Source: Piscibacillus salipiscarius JCM 13188 (GTDB lineage Bacteria > Bacillota > Bacilli > Bacillales > Alkalibacillaceae). From it: a stretch of DNA of 64,000 bases. Of this stretch, positions 40,422 to 51,401 are shown piece after piece; within the stretch, counting starts at the first letter, position 1, and each line of letters starts with the position of its first letter. Both the position numbers and the translations under genes were made by a program. The notes below the pieces were generated by a model. It was not told the DNA's origin. It did no database searches and saw only the letters and a program-made list of their open reading frames with translations. The stretch covers positions 42,050 through 106,049 of the forward strand of contig NZ_BBCD01000008.1 of the NCBI RefSeq assembly GCF_001311865.1, read 5' to 3'.

Positions 40422-41177
40422 TCATGTTTGAACATTATTTAACATTTTTTTTTTTGCTAAATCTGAAAATTGCTTTACTTCATGTGGCGTCAATTCACGA
40501 TACTCACCAGGATTTAAGTTTCCTAAATTTAACGGTCCGAATCGTTCACGTTTAAGTTTCTCCACTTGATAGCCTAACGATTCTAACATTCGGCGAACTT
40601 GTCTATTTTTACCTTCCTGAAGCGTCAGTTCAATAATGCTTTTTTGCTTTTTAAAGTCCGTTTTTAAAATACGACTACTAACGCATTTCAAATATTCCCC
40701 ATCGTGCTCTACGCCTTTTTTCAGCAGATTGATTTCTTCCTTTGAAGGGATTCCTTTAATTTTAGCCACATATACTTTATTAATTTTATAGCTCGGGTGA
40801 ATGAGTTTTTGAGAGAATTCACCATCATTTGTTAATAATATTAAACCAGAAGTATCATAGTCTAAGCGACCTACAGGGAATAGTCTCTGATCAATCTCAT
40901 CACTAATTAAATCACCAACAACCTTTCGGCCACGGTCGTCGCTAACGCTTGAGATCACACCCCGTGGTTTATATAAAAGAAAATAAACTGGCTCTTCTTT
41001 CTCTAATGGAATTCCATCTACTTCAATTTGATCATTTGGCCCCACTTTGGTTCCAAGTTCGGTTACTTTTTCGTTATTAACTTTTACCCGCCCATCTGTA
41101 ATGAGTTTTTCTGCTTTTCGTCTTGATGTAAATCCGCTTTTAGCAATTGCTTTTTGTAAACGCTCTTGACGATCCAT
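40422..41177 (-). CDS. rluB: 23S rRNA pseudouridine(2605) synthase RluB
   Basis: Converts a uridine of 23S rRNA helix 89-93 region to pseudouridine. 251 residues. N-terminal S4 RNA-binding domain (RLQKAIAKSGFTSRRKAEKL), then the catalytic GRLDYDTSGLILLTNDGEF with its aspartate near residue 103, and QEGKNRQVRRMLESLGYQV. The C-terminus falls in an 11-A run (40444-40454) where a base error could easily change the last ten residues. It lies between spmB and resA, the ypuL position. Confidence 0.92.
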   Translation of the reverse strand: MDRQERLQKAIAKSGFTSRRKAEKLITDGRVKVNNEKVTELGTKVGPNDQIEVDGIPLEKEEPVYFLLYKPRGVISSVSDDRGRKVVGDLISDEIDQRLFPVGRLDYDTSGLILLTNDGEFSQKLIHPSYKINKVYVAKIKGIPSKEEINLLKKGVEHDGEYLKCVSSRILKTDFKKQKSIIELTLQEGKNRQVRRMLESLGYQVEKLKRERFGPLNLGNLNPGEYRELTPHEVKQFSDLAKKKMLNNVQT

Positions 41178-41246
41178 AAAATCACCTTTCTATATACAAA
41201 GATAAGAGCGTTAACCAGAAGTTAACGCTCCCCCTTTTTCTATATA

Positions 41247-41770
41247 TTATCCGAATAACATGTAGCAAATAACTAACGATGCTATTATACCAATAAAATC
41301 AGCAATCAGTCCAACCTTAAGCGCATCTCCCATTTTCTTAATTCCAACCGCGCCAAAATAGACCGTCAAAATATATAATGTCGTATCCGTACTCCCTTGC
41401 ATGGTAGAGGCTAATTTCCCAATAAACGAATCGGGTCCTTCTGTTTTAATTATATCAGTTGCAACCCCTAAGGATGCAGTCCCCGAAATAGGTCTCGTTA
41501 AAGCTAATGGTACGATATCAGGCGGTACGTTTAAAAATGATAGAACCGGAGCAATTAATGAAACAAATGCATCCATGGCACCTGATGCTCTAAATATACT
41601 AATGGAAACAATCATACCTAATAAAAAAGGAAGCAAGGAAATAGCGAGTGATACTCCTTCCTTACCTCCTTCAACAAATTTTTCATAAGTTGGGACTCGT
41701 TTATAAGTACCATATAGTAAAACAAATAAATGATGAAGGGAATAATGTAATTACTTATTTGAATGATCAT
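41247..41770 (-). CDS. spmB: Spore maturation protein B (one frame break)
   Basis: Membrane protein of the nucleoside-recognition (Gate) family, needed with SpmA for spore core dehydration. It starts MIIQISNYIIPFII; the main part has FLLGMIVSISIFRASGAMDAF, DIVPLALTRPISGTASLGV and the end GLIADFIGIIASLVICYMLF. One T is missing near 41735, separating the first 12 codons; corrected length is about 174 residues, four or five helices. The start overlaps the end of spmA by 20 bases. Confidence 0.9.
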
Positions 41771-42356
41771 ACCCAAGTCTCCCTTGTCTACGATAATAAA
41801 AATAACGATCGACTAATATAGCTCCTGTAGTAGATATTAATGTTGCTAGGATCGTAGAGGTTACAATTTCTGTAGGTGCGCTTGAATCATATTGCATTCT
41901 AATAGCGATAATAGTGGTAGGAATAATCGTCACACTAGAAGTGTTAAGAGCTAAGAAGGTGATCATTGAACGTGATGCGTCCTCTTGATCATCATTAATT
42001 TTTCATTTCTTTCATGGCTTTAATCCCAAGCGGTGTTGCTGCATTACCTAGCCCAAAAACATTTGCAGAGAAGTTTGATAAGATATACCCCATGGCAGGA
42101 TGATCATGAGGAATATCAGGAAACAACCTTGTAAATAAAGGCTTAAATAAATTAGCCAATTTTACCAACAAACCCGCTTCCTCAGCTATTTTCATCAGAC
42201 CTAACCAAAAACTAATATACTAACTAAACTTATAATGAGATAGACCGACTCGTTTGCACTTTCAAATATGACTTTATTAACTTCTTCAATAGTCCCGTTA
42301 AAAATAGCATAAATAATCCCCACAACTGCTAGAGCTACCCAAATTATGTTGACCAT
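41751..42356 (-). CDS. spmA: Spore maturation protein A (two frame breaks)
   Basis: Partner of SpmB in the same Gate-family pair. It begins MVNIIWVALAVVGIIYAIFN; the core has HPAMGYILSNFSANVFGLGN and MITFLALNTSSVTIIPTTII. A missing T near 42214 and an extra A near 42000 split the raw sequence into three; joined it gives about 201 residues with several helices. The ATG at 42356 overlaps the dacB stop, so dacB-spmA-spmB form one unit, as in B. subtilis, where it is sigma-E dependent. Confidence 0.9.
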
Positions 42357-43249
42357 TCTTTTACCCCATGCATTCGATCTAGAACATCAAAATATGATTT
42401 AATGAATGTTGGGAAATCTAACATTTCCTCATCAATTCCATCTGATCGCTTTTCAAGTTTTTCAAAAGCATAATCATATAATACTCTATGGTCACTCCAG
42501 TCATTAGAAGCATTTAAGGTGACCACTACGATCTCTTTTCCATCTCGTTCTGCTGTGGTGACTAATGTTCGTCCTGCACTTTTGGTAAACCCTGTTTTTC
42601 CACCTGTGCAGTAATCATTTGTCATCAGCAACTTATTTTTATTAAACCAATAGTAATCTATATTCTCAGAAAGATATTTCTTTGTGCCAAAGATCTTTCT
42701 AAATTCATCATTCTTCATTGCGTAACTAGTTAGCAATGCCATATCATATGCAGTTGAATAATGATCCTCTTCATCTAAACCATGAGGATTTTTGAATGAA
42801 CTATTTTTCATTCCAATCCACCTGCGCTTTTCATTCATTAAGAAGGCAAACCCTTTCTCACTGCCACCAACATGTTCTGCAATAGCAGTTGCAGCATCAT
42901 TCCCGGATCTAAGCATTAAACCATATACCAAATCTCTAAGTGAATAACGATCCCCTGGCTTTGTATAAATTGATGACCCCTCTTTGTTCACTGCATTAGA
43001 ACTAATGGTAACTTGATCATCAAGATCTCCATTTTCAACCGCAACTATAGCAGTCATGATTTTAGTGATACTTGCGATATTACGTTTTTCTTGGGGCTGC
43101 TTTTCATAAAGGATTTCATTTGAATCTATATCTAGCACAATAGCATTTCTTGCGGACACATTTGGTGATGCTTCAGCTTTAAAACCAATGCTTGTACTAA
43201 ATACAGAAACTAATAAGGCAACAACGGTTAATAAATAGAGCTTTTTCAT
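42344..43249 (-). CDS. dacB: D-alanyl-D-alanine carboxypeptidase DacB (short form)
   Basis: Low-molecular-weight penicillin-binding protein that trims cortex peptidoglycan during sporulation. Signal peptide at residues 1-25. Catalytic motifs SITK (near residue 57), SGND (near 115) and KTG (near 215). About 301 residues: it ends soon after the transpeptidase-type domain, whereas B. subtilis DacB (about 382) has an added C-terminal domain. The start at 43249 (MKKLYLLTVV) follows GAGGAG. Position before spmAB supports the sporulation-specific assignment. Confidence 0.88.
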   Translation of the reverse strand: MKKLYLLTVVALLVSVFSTSIGFKAEASPNVSARNAIVLDIDSNEILYEKQPQEKRNIASITKIMTAIVAVENGDLDDQVTISSNAVNKEGSSIYTKPGDRYSLRDLVYGLMLRSGNDAATAIAEHVGGSEKGFAFLMNEKRRWIGMKNSSFKNPHGLDEEDHYSTAYDMALLTSYAMKNDEFRKIFGTKKYLSENIDYYWFNKNKLLMTNDYCTGGKTGFTKSAGRTLVTTAERDGKEIVVVTLNASNDWSDHRVLYDYAFEKLEKRSDGIDEEMLDFPTFIKSYFDVLDRMHGVKEWST

Positions 43250-43321
43250 TGACGAACTCCTCACTTGATGGACTTAAACTACTCATAATCAATATATGTT
43301 CTTGTCCAATATGTATGAATA

Positions 43322-43352
43322 AAAAAAGAGGCAGGTTATAACCTGCCTCTTT
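43322..43352 (-). terminator. Terminator after ypuI
   Basis: Perfect palindromic stem AAAGAGGCAGGT / ACCTGCCTCTTT (43325-43352) followed on the minus strand by TTTTTTT. It overlaps the ypuI stop region and separates it from dacB. Confidence 0.92.
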
Positions 43353-43809
43353 AAAGCTCAAGATAATCTAAATGTTCTCTAAGCTGTAAAAATGATGGTT
43401 CGATCTTTTTAATGGTTTCAACAATTAAACGACCTGGATGTTCCTGAAAATCAATTGAGCATTTATTTCGATAAGATGCTCGGCTATCTTCAAACCATAT
43501 TTCATCCCTTGGAGAAAAATATTCAATAATACACTTATAATAGATCCCTTTATAAACTCGATCAAAATACTCTTGTTCAATACTATTTGTTTTTAAAAGT
43601 TTTGTAATTGCCTGACGTCCTTCACCACAGAAGATAGCCAAATATCTAAATTCTTTAAAAATTGATTGAAGGTACTCAATATTTAAACTCTTTTCAGAAT
43701 CAAGAAGTTTATCAATACTTGTAAAATCCAAAAATTCGTGCAACTCGTATTCGATAAACGTTAAATGTTCATTAATTGACTCCGCTTGAGAAAGAAGGTG
43801 CGTATCCAT
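43351..43809 (-). CDS. ypuI: YpuI, DUF3907 family protein
   Basis: Intact 152-residue cytoplasmic protein, named by family and by position between scpB and dacB. Helical N-terminus (LLSQAESINEHLTFIEYELH) and a mixed C-terminal part (KGIYYKCIIEYFSPRDEIWF, HPGRLIVETIKKIEPSFLQL). No catalytic motif, membrane segment or signal peptide. Function is unknown. It is separated from dacB by a strong terminator. Confidence 0.75.
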   Translation of the reverse strand: MDTHLLSQAESINEHLTFIEYELHEFLDFTSIDKLLDSEKSLNIEYLQSIFKEFRYLAIFCGEGRQAITKLLKTNSIEQEYFDRVYKGIYYKCIIEYFSPRDEIWFEDSRASYRNKCSIDFQEHPGRLIVETIKKIEPSFLQLREHLDYLEL

Positions 43810-43856
43810 TACGGTTGTCAGTTCCTCCTTAATGTTAAAAAACTCTACAACATTTA

Positions 43857-44419
43857 TTATTGTTCACTAAAAATAAATCTGCTTCTTGCATCGCTTCATT
43901 AAAATCTTCATCTGGTAAAGGTGGTAACTCTTCTAACGAAGTTAAACCAAAAAATGTTAAAAACTCTTTTGTTGTTTGATAAAGAATAGGTCTACCGCTT
44001 GTTTCTTTCCTCCCGCACTCTTCTATTAAAAATCTAGATACTAATGTTTGAACTGGTCCGTCACTCTTAACACCTCTAATTTCTTCAATTTCCACTTTTG
44101 TAATAGGTTGCCTATAAGCAATGATGGCCAGTGTTTCTAATGCAGCTTGAGATAATCTAGAGGAAATGGTTGATTCCTTCATCTTTTCATAATACAGTGC
44201 ATGTTCTGGTTTAGTCGTTAGATAATATACCTCCTTTTGTTCTAATATAGATAATCCTCTTTGATTATGTTCATAATCATACTTCAATTCTTCAATCAAC
44301 ACAGGAACGGTGTCGATGTCTACAGATAATACTTCTTTAATTTGTTTGATTGATAACCCTTCATCACCAGATACAAACAAGAGCCCTTCTAATATGCCTT
44401 TCAATTGCTTTAATTCCAT
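43857..44419 (-). CDS. scpB: Segregation and condensation protein B (frame break at C-terminus)
   Basis: Winged-helix subunit of the SMC condensin complex. Seen: LKGILEGLLFVSGDEGLSIKQ at the start and LSQAALETLAIIAYRQPITK with VEIEEIRGVKSDGPVQTLV near residues 95-125, the family core. A missing T near 43872 replaces the usual tail; corrected it ends EADLFFSEQ at 43857, about 187 residues. It is read directly after scpA with two bases between them. Confidence 0.94.
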
Positions 44420-44421
44420 TA

Positions 44422-45162
44422 TTAAACCTCCGCTAGCTCTACCATAATATCATCAAAGTTTTTAGTCTGGTAACAGGAAATTCTTACAGCTTTCATAAGT
44501 TCTAGGATAGCTAGAAAAGTAGCGACAATTTCAAACTTTTCATGATAAGGAAATAGGTTTTCAAATGATTGCTTGCCACTGTTAATTTGTAGACGTTCTA
44601 CAACCTCGTCCATCCTTTTCTCAATTGATACTTCCTGCCTTTGGACCGTTGTCTCCATCGGCTCTAGTAACTGCTTTCTTCTAAGTACTTTTTGAAAAGC
44701 CTGCGCTAAATCAACAATCGTTACTTCATCACTTTTAGTAACTTTAACTGTATTCTCATATTTCGAAAGGTCTATAGGCGGTCTTGTGTATGTTTGATTA
44801 GCATCATGCTCTCTTTCTTTTAACACATGCGAAGCCTCTTTATATTTCTTATATTCAATTAGCCTCTGAATTAGTTCTTCTCTAGGGTCTTCTTCATACT
44901 CATCTTCAATCTCTAATTCCTGTTTAGGTAATAACATGTCACTTTTGATAGCTAATAAAGTTGCAGCCATGACCAAGTATTCACTTGCTACATCTAAGTG
45001 TAGTTCCTGTAGTGTGTGTATATAATTTAAATACTGGTCAGCTATTTCTCTCATAGGCACGTCATAAATATCAATTTCATATTGGTTAATTAAATGTAGT
45101 AATAAATCTAAAGGTCCTTCAAATGTATCTAACTTTACTTGATAAATTGATTGTTGTTCCAT
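44422..45162 (-). CDS. scpA: Segregation and condensation protein A
   Basis: Kleisin subunit that bridges SMC heads in chromosome condensation. Intact, about 246 residues. The N-terminal region YQVKLDTFEGPLDLLLHLIN and DIYDVPMREIADQYLNYI are diagnostic; the C-terminal winged helix covers FEIVATFLAILELMKAVRIS. Start at 45162 (MEQQSIYQ) follows GAGTG. It lies upstream of scpB and downstream of ribT. Confidence 0.95.
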   Translation of the reverse strand: MEQQSIYQVKLDTFEGPLDLLLHLINQYEIDIYDVPMREIADQYLNYIHTLQELHLDVASEYLVMAATLLAIKSDMLLPKQELEIEDEYEEDPREELIQRLIEYKKYKEASHVLKEREHDANQTYTRPPIDLSKYENTVKVTKSDEVTIVDLAQAFQKVLRRKQLLEPMETTVQRQEVSIEKRMDEVVERLQINSGKQSFENLFPYHEKFEIVATFLAILELMKAVRISCYQTKNFDDIMVELAEV

Positions 45163-45265
45163 AATTTCACTCTTTTCAAAGAAGCGTTGAGCATACCCAT
45201 TCAAATCTTATCAAATAATGAATTAAAAAGAAATATAAGACCTAATAAACAGTTAATTAATTTTA

Positions 45266-45688
<423 letters not shown>

Positions 45689-45806
45689 TCATAGTTTAAT
45701 ATAGTTATAGATAAATTTTTAAATATTATACATTATATACTTTAATTATTTTATAACATTTGTCAAATTTAAGTACTAACTACTATAACATATATGCTTC
45801 TATGGA

Positions 45807-46235
45807 TTAATCGACTATTACTTTGTCCATAACATCACCAGGACGTACTCGGTCTACTACATCGACTCCTTCAGTCACTTTGCCAAAGACCGTATGAACA
45901 CCATCAAGATGTGGTTGAGCTGAATGGCAAATAAAGAATTGGCTACCTCCAGTATCTTTACCAGCATGCGCCATTGATAAACTTCCTCTCTCATGTTTAT
46001 GAGGATTGTCTTCTGTTTCACATTTAATGGTGTATCCTGGACCTCCAGTGCCATCACCCCTAGGGCAACCACCTTGAATGACAAAGTTAGGGATAACGCG
46101 GTGGAATGTTAATCCATCATAAAAACCTTCTTCTGCTAATTTTACAAAGTTGTTCACAGTATTTGGAGCTTCTTCTTCATATAAATCGATTTTGATTTGT
46201 TCACCATTTTCAAATTTAATCGTTGCATGTTTCAT
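45807..46235 (-). CDS. ppiB: Peptidyl-prolyl cis-trans isomerase B (cyclophilin)
   Basis: Cytoplasmic cyclophilin that speeds proline isomerisation. Intact, 142 residues. Active-site stretch [19 protein letters not shown] (residues about 44-62), then [16 protein letters not shown] and [12 protein letters not shown]. It lies 26 bases downstream of the corrected lysA end and reads in the same direction, as in B. subtilis. Confidence 0.95.
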   Translation of the reverse strand: MKHATIKFENGEQIKIDLYEEEAPNTVNNFVKLAEEGFYDGLTFHRVIPNFVIQGGCPRGDGTGGPGYTIKCETEDNPHKHERGSLSMAHAGKDTGGSQFFICHSAQPHLDGVHTVFGKVTEGVDVVDRVRPGDVMDKVIVD

Positions 46236-46261
46236 ATCTTTTCTTCTCCTTTAAATTAATT

Positions 46262-47549
46262 TCATTCATATGATAAATCATTGGCAACAACATCTTGATA
46301 GGTTTCACGTTTAACAACAAGTCGATCTTGACCATTTTCAACAAAACGACTGCTGGCTTAGCGAAACGATTATAATGATTTGCCATCGAATAACCATATG
46401 CACCAGTTGATGCAACTGCTAATATGTCTCCACTTTCAATATTCGGAACATCTAAATCCCATATTAACATATCTCCAGACTCACAACATTTACCAGCAAT
46501 TGAAACTGTCTCTTCAACAGTTTCATTTATTTTATTTGCAACGACTGCATGATATTTAGCCTGATAGAGTGCAGGCCTGATATTATCTGTCATACCCCCC
46601 GTCAACCGAAACATATTTACGAACTCCTGGAAGCTTTTTAATCGATCCAACTGTATATAGTGTTGTTCCAGCTTCACCTACTATTGAACGACCAGGTTCA
46701 ATCCATATTTCTGGTAAATCTAAATCACGTTGCTCCGTCTCATACTTTACCGTTTCAACTAACTTCACGACATATTCATTTAATGGTAAAGGTTCATCTT
46801 CATTAGTATACCTTATCCCAAATCCACCGCCAAGATTGATCACTTGAGATTGATAGTGATACTTTTCCTTCCATCTTGCAAGAGTTTTCATATATTTTTT
46901 TTATAGCCATGATAAATCCTTGCGTTTCAAAAATTTGCGACCCAATGTGACAATGGACACCAAGAACATCTATCCGGTCATATTTAAGCAGAATTTCCAT
47001 TGCTAGGTCTGCCTGCTGACTTATTAAATCAAAACCAAATTTTGAGTCTTCTTGACCTGTTAAAATATAATCATGTGTATGTGCTTCAATTCCTGGTGTT
47101 ACACGTAGTAATACTCTCATGTTTGTTTGACGCTGATTCAATATTTCATTTAACAACTCTATTTCGTAAAAGTTATCCACTACAATGCAGCCAATATTAT
47201 ATTCCACTGCCATTTCTAACTCTTCTTTACTTTTGTTATTTCCATGCATATGAATTTTATCAGCAGGATAACCTGCCTTTATAGCTGTATACAATTCACC
47301 TTGAGATACTACATCAAGACTTAAATTTTCTTGTTTTGCCACTTGCAGCATAGCAATCGATGAAAAAGCTTTACTCGCATATGCCACTTGATAATCTACA
47401 CCTAAAGATTCAAAAGTCCTCGTAAACGACCGAGATCGTTCTCTTATTTGATTTACATCATATACAAACAAAGGTGTACCGTATTGTTCGGCAAGATAAA
47501 CAGCATCTACGCCACCGATTTGTAGATGATTCTTTTGCAAATTGACCAC
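46262..47549 (-). CDS. lysA: Diaminopimelate decarboxylase (three frame breaks)
   Basis: PLP enzyme making L-lysine from meso-diaminopimelate. The PLP lysine is in VAYASKAFSS near residue 60; GVHCHIGSQIFE near 200, NLGGGFGIRY near 238 and CCESGDMLIWDLDVP near 355 are family motifs. An extra A near 46886, an extra G near 46598 and a missing T near 46343 break the frame. Corrected length is about 428 residues. It lies downstream of the spoVA operon across a terminator and upstream of ppiB. Confidence 0.94.
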
Positions 47550-47569
47550 CTTCTCACAATATGTATCAA

Positions 47570-47610
47570 AATTTAAATCGATACTTACCAGTTAGTAGTA
47601 AGTATCGATT
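47570..47610 (-). terminator. Terminator between spoVAF and lysA
   Basis: Thirteen-base perfect stem AATCGATACTTAC / GTAAGTATCGATT (47576-47588, 47598-47610), nine-base loop, followed on the minus strand by TTTAAATTTT. It lies directly upstream of lysA, so it ends the spoVA transcript. Confidence 0.72.
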
Positions 47611-47661
47611 GATTTTAAAATTATCTCTTAAACTTTACCATATGAACGAAGGTGTAATCAA

Positions 47662-49134
47662 TTATATATTACCTTCACGTCTATTTTCATTCTGAGGGTG
47701 AACAATGCTTGGTCGCACTTTATCTAGCGGAATAGGCACACGGAATAGCACGTGGTATAAGGCCCTAGCATTAAATGGAATCACTGGCCAGAAATAAGGT
47801 GTATTTAAAGACATTGTTTTAGTTAACATGAGAATATATAACGTAAAACCAATGACTAATCCTTTAACGCCTAAAGCCGCTGTTAATAATACTAAAGATA
47901 ACCTTGCCAACTTGTTTGCAACACTTAATTCATAACTCGGTGTTGCATAAGCACCCATTGCACTGATTGCTACATATAATATAATTTCCGGTGTAAATAA
48001 CCCTACTTCAATAGCTATTTCACCTATCAAAATAGCTGCAATCAAGCCCATTGCAGTAGATACTGCGGTAGGCGTGTGTATAGCAGCGATCCTCAAGAAT
48101 TCTACACCAATATCAGCCATTAAATTTGAACTAATATCGGTATATTACCTTCCTCCTTAGGACCAATGTAGGATAACCACTCCGGTAATAGTTGTGGTTC
48201 CATAACAAACAACAGCCACAAGGGCAATAAGAAAATAGAGAAAAAGATAGCAAAAAACGAACCCATCTAACGAATGTACCCACAACAGGAGATTGCCTAT
48301 ACTCTTCAGCATGTTGCACATGATGAAAGAAAGTCGTCGGTGTGATAATGACGCTTGGTGATGTATCCACCATAATTAGAACATGGCCTTCAAACAAATG
48401 AGCTGAAGCGACGTCTGGTCTTTCCGTGAATCGCACTAATGGAAATGGATTTACTTTCTGATCAACAATAAATTCTTCAAGGCTTTTCTCTGCCATCGCG
48501 AGCCCATCAATATCTACTTTTTCCAAACTCGATCTAATCCGCTGTACTAAACCCGGGTCTGCAACATCTCTTAAATACGCAATGACAACATCTGTTCTAG
48601 ATCGAGCTCCAATTCTTAAAATTTCAAAACGCAGGTTATCGTCACGAACTCTTCTACGGGTTAACCCCGTATTAACGATAATATTCTCCGTAAAACCATC
48701 GCGTGATCCTCTAACTACTTTTTCTGTGTCAGGCTCTGAAGGAGAGCGCCCTGGATAACTCCGAGTATCAACCGCAAATGCTTGGTCATAGCCATCAACA
48801 AAATAACGATTAAACCAGACAAAATTTCAGTTACAGCGTCATAGGTAACATCAATCTTCTCAACTTGACTATTGACTAATCGATTTTCTATTAATTCATG
48901 AAGATGTTTTGGACGGGGCTCAACATCATTTAACTCTAATAATTCCTTCATCACGATGTTGATATGATCTTTGTCGTTGAGTCCTGTTACGAAATAAATA
49001 TCAACTTCTGTTCCAAGTACGTTTATGGTTCTAACATCAGCATCAAACGATACACCAATACCGATTAAGTCTTTTAGAAATTTTCTATTTTGAACAATTG
49101 ACTTTGTAATCTTCCGTTCTTGATCCGGTTTCAT
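47662..49134 (-). CDS. spoVAF: Stage V sporulation protein AF (GerA family), several frame breaks
   Basis: Germinant-receptor A-subunit-like protein of the spore inner membrane. Soluble N-terminal half (DQERKITKSIVQNRKFLKDL; later SSLEKVDIDGLAMAEKSLEE) and membrane C-terminal half (HTPTAVSTAMGLIAAILIGE; GLFTPEIILYVAISAMGAYA). At least four single-base errors, near 48813, 48226, 48138 and in between, split it into three pieces. Joined length is close to 490 residues, as in B. subtilis. The start at 49134 (MKPDQERK) follows AAAGGG. Last gene of the spoVA operon. Confidence 0.9.
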
Positions 49135-49139
49135 GAACA

Positions 49140-49496
49140 TCACCCTTTAGGTTTAAAAATTAACGCTACAATAAATCCAAACAATATGGCAGAAGCAATT
49201 CCGGCCGAAGTTAACTGAAAAATCCCAACAGCTACTCCAATAAATCCATGTTCTTCTGCTTGAGTCATGGCACCATGTAATAGTGAATGACCAAAGCTTG
49301 TAATAGGAACAGTAGCACCAGCTCCTGCAAATTTTATTAAATTATCATAAAGATTAAACCCATCTAATACGGCACCCGCAACAACGAAGGACGACATGAC
49401 GTGTGCGGGAGTTAATTTGAAGATATCAAGTAATAGCTGTCCAACAACACATATTGCGCCACCTACTACAAATGCCCAGAAGAAATCCATAAACAT
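49140..49496 (-). CDS. spoVAEB: Stage V sporulation protein AEB
   Basis: Small membrane protein of the SpoVA channel that moves dipicolinic acid. Intact, about 116-118 residues, four hydrophobic helices. Seen: [40 protein letters not shown] and [16 protein letters not shown], homologous to SpoVAC. Several ATGs lie close together; 49496 suits the AAGGGCGG site best, 49490 gives the usual length. It is followed directly by spoVAF; spoVAEA, which lies between them in B. subtilis, is missing. Confidence 0.9.
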   Translation of the reverse strand: MFMDFFWAFVVGGAICVVGQLLLDIFKLTPAHVMSSFVVAGAVLDGFNLYDNLIKFAGAGATVPITSFGHSLLHGAMTQAEEHGFIGVAVGIFQLTSAGIASAILFGFIVALIFKPKG

Positions 49497-49497
49497 C

Positions 49498-50508
49498 TTA
49501 TACATCCGCCCTTTGCAAGACAACACCATGAGCAATACATGGAATTGTTTCTTTTTGCTGAACTAAAGTTGGACTTAATAATGCTCCAGTAGCTACTATA
49601 AGAACTCTCTTCAGCTTATTTTCCTTAAGTTGTTGCAATATATACCCGTAAGTCACAACTGCAGAACATGCACAACCACTTCCACCTGCGAAAATCTGTT
49701 GATTAGGGTTATAGATCATTAGACCGCAGTCTCTATGAACCCCTTCAATATCATAACCTGATTGCTCAGTCATTTTTTAACAATAGGAGTTCCAACACTT
49801 GATAAATCTCCCGTAAGTATTAAATCATAATCTTCTGGTTTTCTGCCGAAATCTTTCATGTGTTGAACGATGGTGTCAGCAGCTGCTGGTGCCATAGCAG
49901 AACCTAAATCAAGTGGATCACTAACACCATAATCTATAACCTTTCCAATGGTAGCACCTTCAACTTTTACATCAGAAGGCTCATTATTTAGTAAAATCGT
50001 ACCCGCTCCAGTTACAGTTATAGTTGCAGTGTCCGGTTTCTGTCCACCGTATTCAGTTGGGTAACGAAATTGTCTTTCTGCTGTTGAATAATGGCTTGAT
50101 GTACTCGCTAAAACATTTTTGCAATTACCACTATCGATTAAAGAAGAACCGATCGCGACCGTCTCCATTGAAGTCGAACACGCCCCAAATACACATAAGA
50201 ACGAGGATGACATTTCTCTCGCCATGTAGTTCGACGACACATTTTGATTTAGCAAATCACCACTAATAAACAGGTCAATCGCATCTTCTCTAATGCTTGT
50301 TTTTCCTAAACATATATCTATAGACTTTTTAAGTAATGCTCGTTCTGCACTTTCCCAATTTTTTTTTTTCATCACAATGAAGATTATCAAATGAATAATC
50401 AAAGTAATCACTTAACGGTCCTTGATTTTCCTTAGGTCCTGTCACTGCCCCAGAGGACTGTATATAAACACCTTGACTAAATTGCCATGACTGTTTACCT
50501 AACTTCAT
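49498..50508 (-). CDS. spoVAD: Stage V sporulation protein AD (two frame breaks)
   Basis: Soluble thiolase-fold protein that binds dipicolinic acid for the SpoVA channel. N-terminus [20 protein letters not shown]; core [20 protein letters not shown] near residue 105, [20 protein letters not shown] and [17 protein letters not shown] toward the end. The frame breaks in an 11-A run near 50360-50370 and in an A-run near 49772; the joined length is 336 residues. Start at 50508 follows GGTGG. It is preceded by spoVAC and followed by spoVAEB. Confidence 0.93.
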
Positions 50509-50521
50509 AACTTAACCACCT

Positions 50522-50967
50522 TTACAAAAACTGCTCAACTAAATAACGTATAACACCAACTATATAAGCAGATACAGTACCAAACACGATTACACTTCCT
50601 GCTAACTTAAACATATTAGTTGCAACACCCAGTACGATTCCCTCACTTTTATGTTCCAATGCAGCACTCGTAATCGAGTTTGCAAATCCTGTAACAGGTA
50701 CAGCCGAACCTGCCCCTGCAAATTGACCAATTTTATCATAAACACCAAAGCCAGTAAGTAATGCTGCAATAAAATTAAAGTGGTCACAACAGGGTTCCCT
50801 GCTGTTTTTTCAGTAAAACCAAAAACTTCAATATAAAAAATAGTCAGCCCTTGACCAATAGCACAAATAATTCCGCCAACTACAAATGCTTTCAAACAGT
50901 TTTTGAGAAGTTTTGGCTTAGGTTGATAAGGTTTAATGTCATTCGCATAATTGTCTTTAGTTATCAT
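50522..50967 (-). CDS. spoVAC: Stage V sporulation protein AC (one frame break)
   Basis: Membrane protein of the SpoVA dipicolinic acid channel, thought to act as a mechanosensitive pore in B. subtilis. Start MITKDNYANDIKPYQPKPKL, first helix KAFVVGGIICAIGQGLTIFY; after restoring a base near 50777 it continues TGFGVYDKIGQFAGAGSAVP and ends VGVIRYLVEQFL. Corrected length 148 residues. Homologous to SpoVAEB later in the operon. Confidence 0.92.
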
Positions 50968-50980
50968 AGTTAATCACCTT

Positions 50981-51401
50981 TCACCTTACATAAATAATCC
51001 ACTGAAATAATGATCCAACAATCTTGCCAAATACTATCGCTAACATAAGTAACTCAATTTTTTTGATCTAGTCTAATCCGCTTAGCTAAAATAGGGAAAA
51101 CATTTAACACTTCTGTTAAAGCAGCAGCTAACATTCCGATAAAGACACCATGTAGTAAGCCCCAAAACATCTCAATAATAATAGGAACAGGAATATCAAT
51201 ATGTGTAAAAGAAATAAATATACCAAACAGTGCTCCTAATACGACTGCCCACTCGTAGAACTCTAAATAGGTTTTTGATTTACTTAGTTGAACTAGCCTT
51301 GGGATAATACCCAAAACAGATATAAACGCTACAAACCCTGAACCAACTGCTAAACCACCAGCAAGACCTATAAAAACCTCAATGAGATAACTAATCATCA
51401 T
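50981..51401 (-). CDS. spoVAB: Stage V sporulation protein AB (frame break near C-terminus)
   Basis: Small membrane protein of the spoVA operon. Helices in [35 protein letters not shown] and [20 protein letters not shown]. One extra A in a run near 51058-51064 ends the raw frame; corrected it runs on to LFQWIIYVR, about 139 residues, the normal size. The start overlaps the spoVAA stop by about ten bases. Exact role in dipicolinic acid uptake is not known. Confidence 0.9.
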
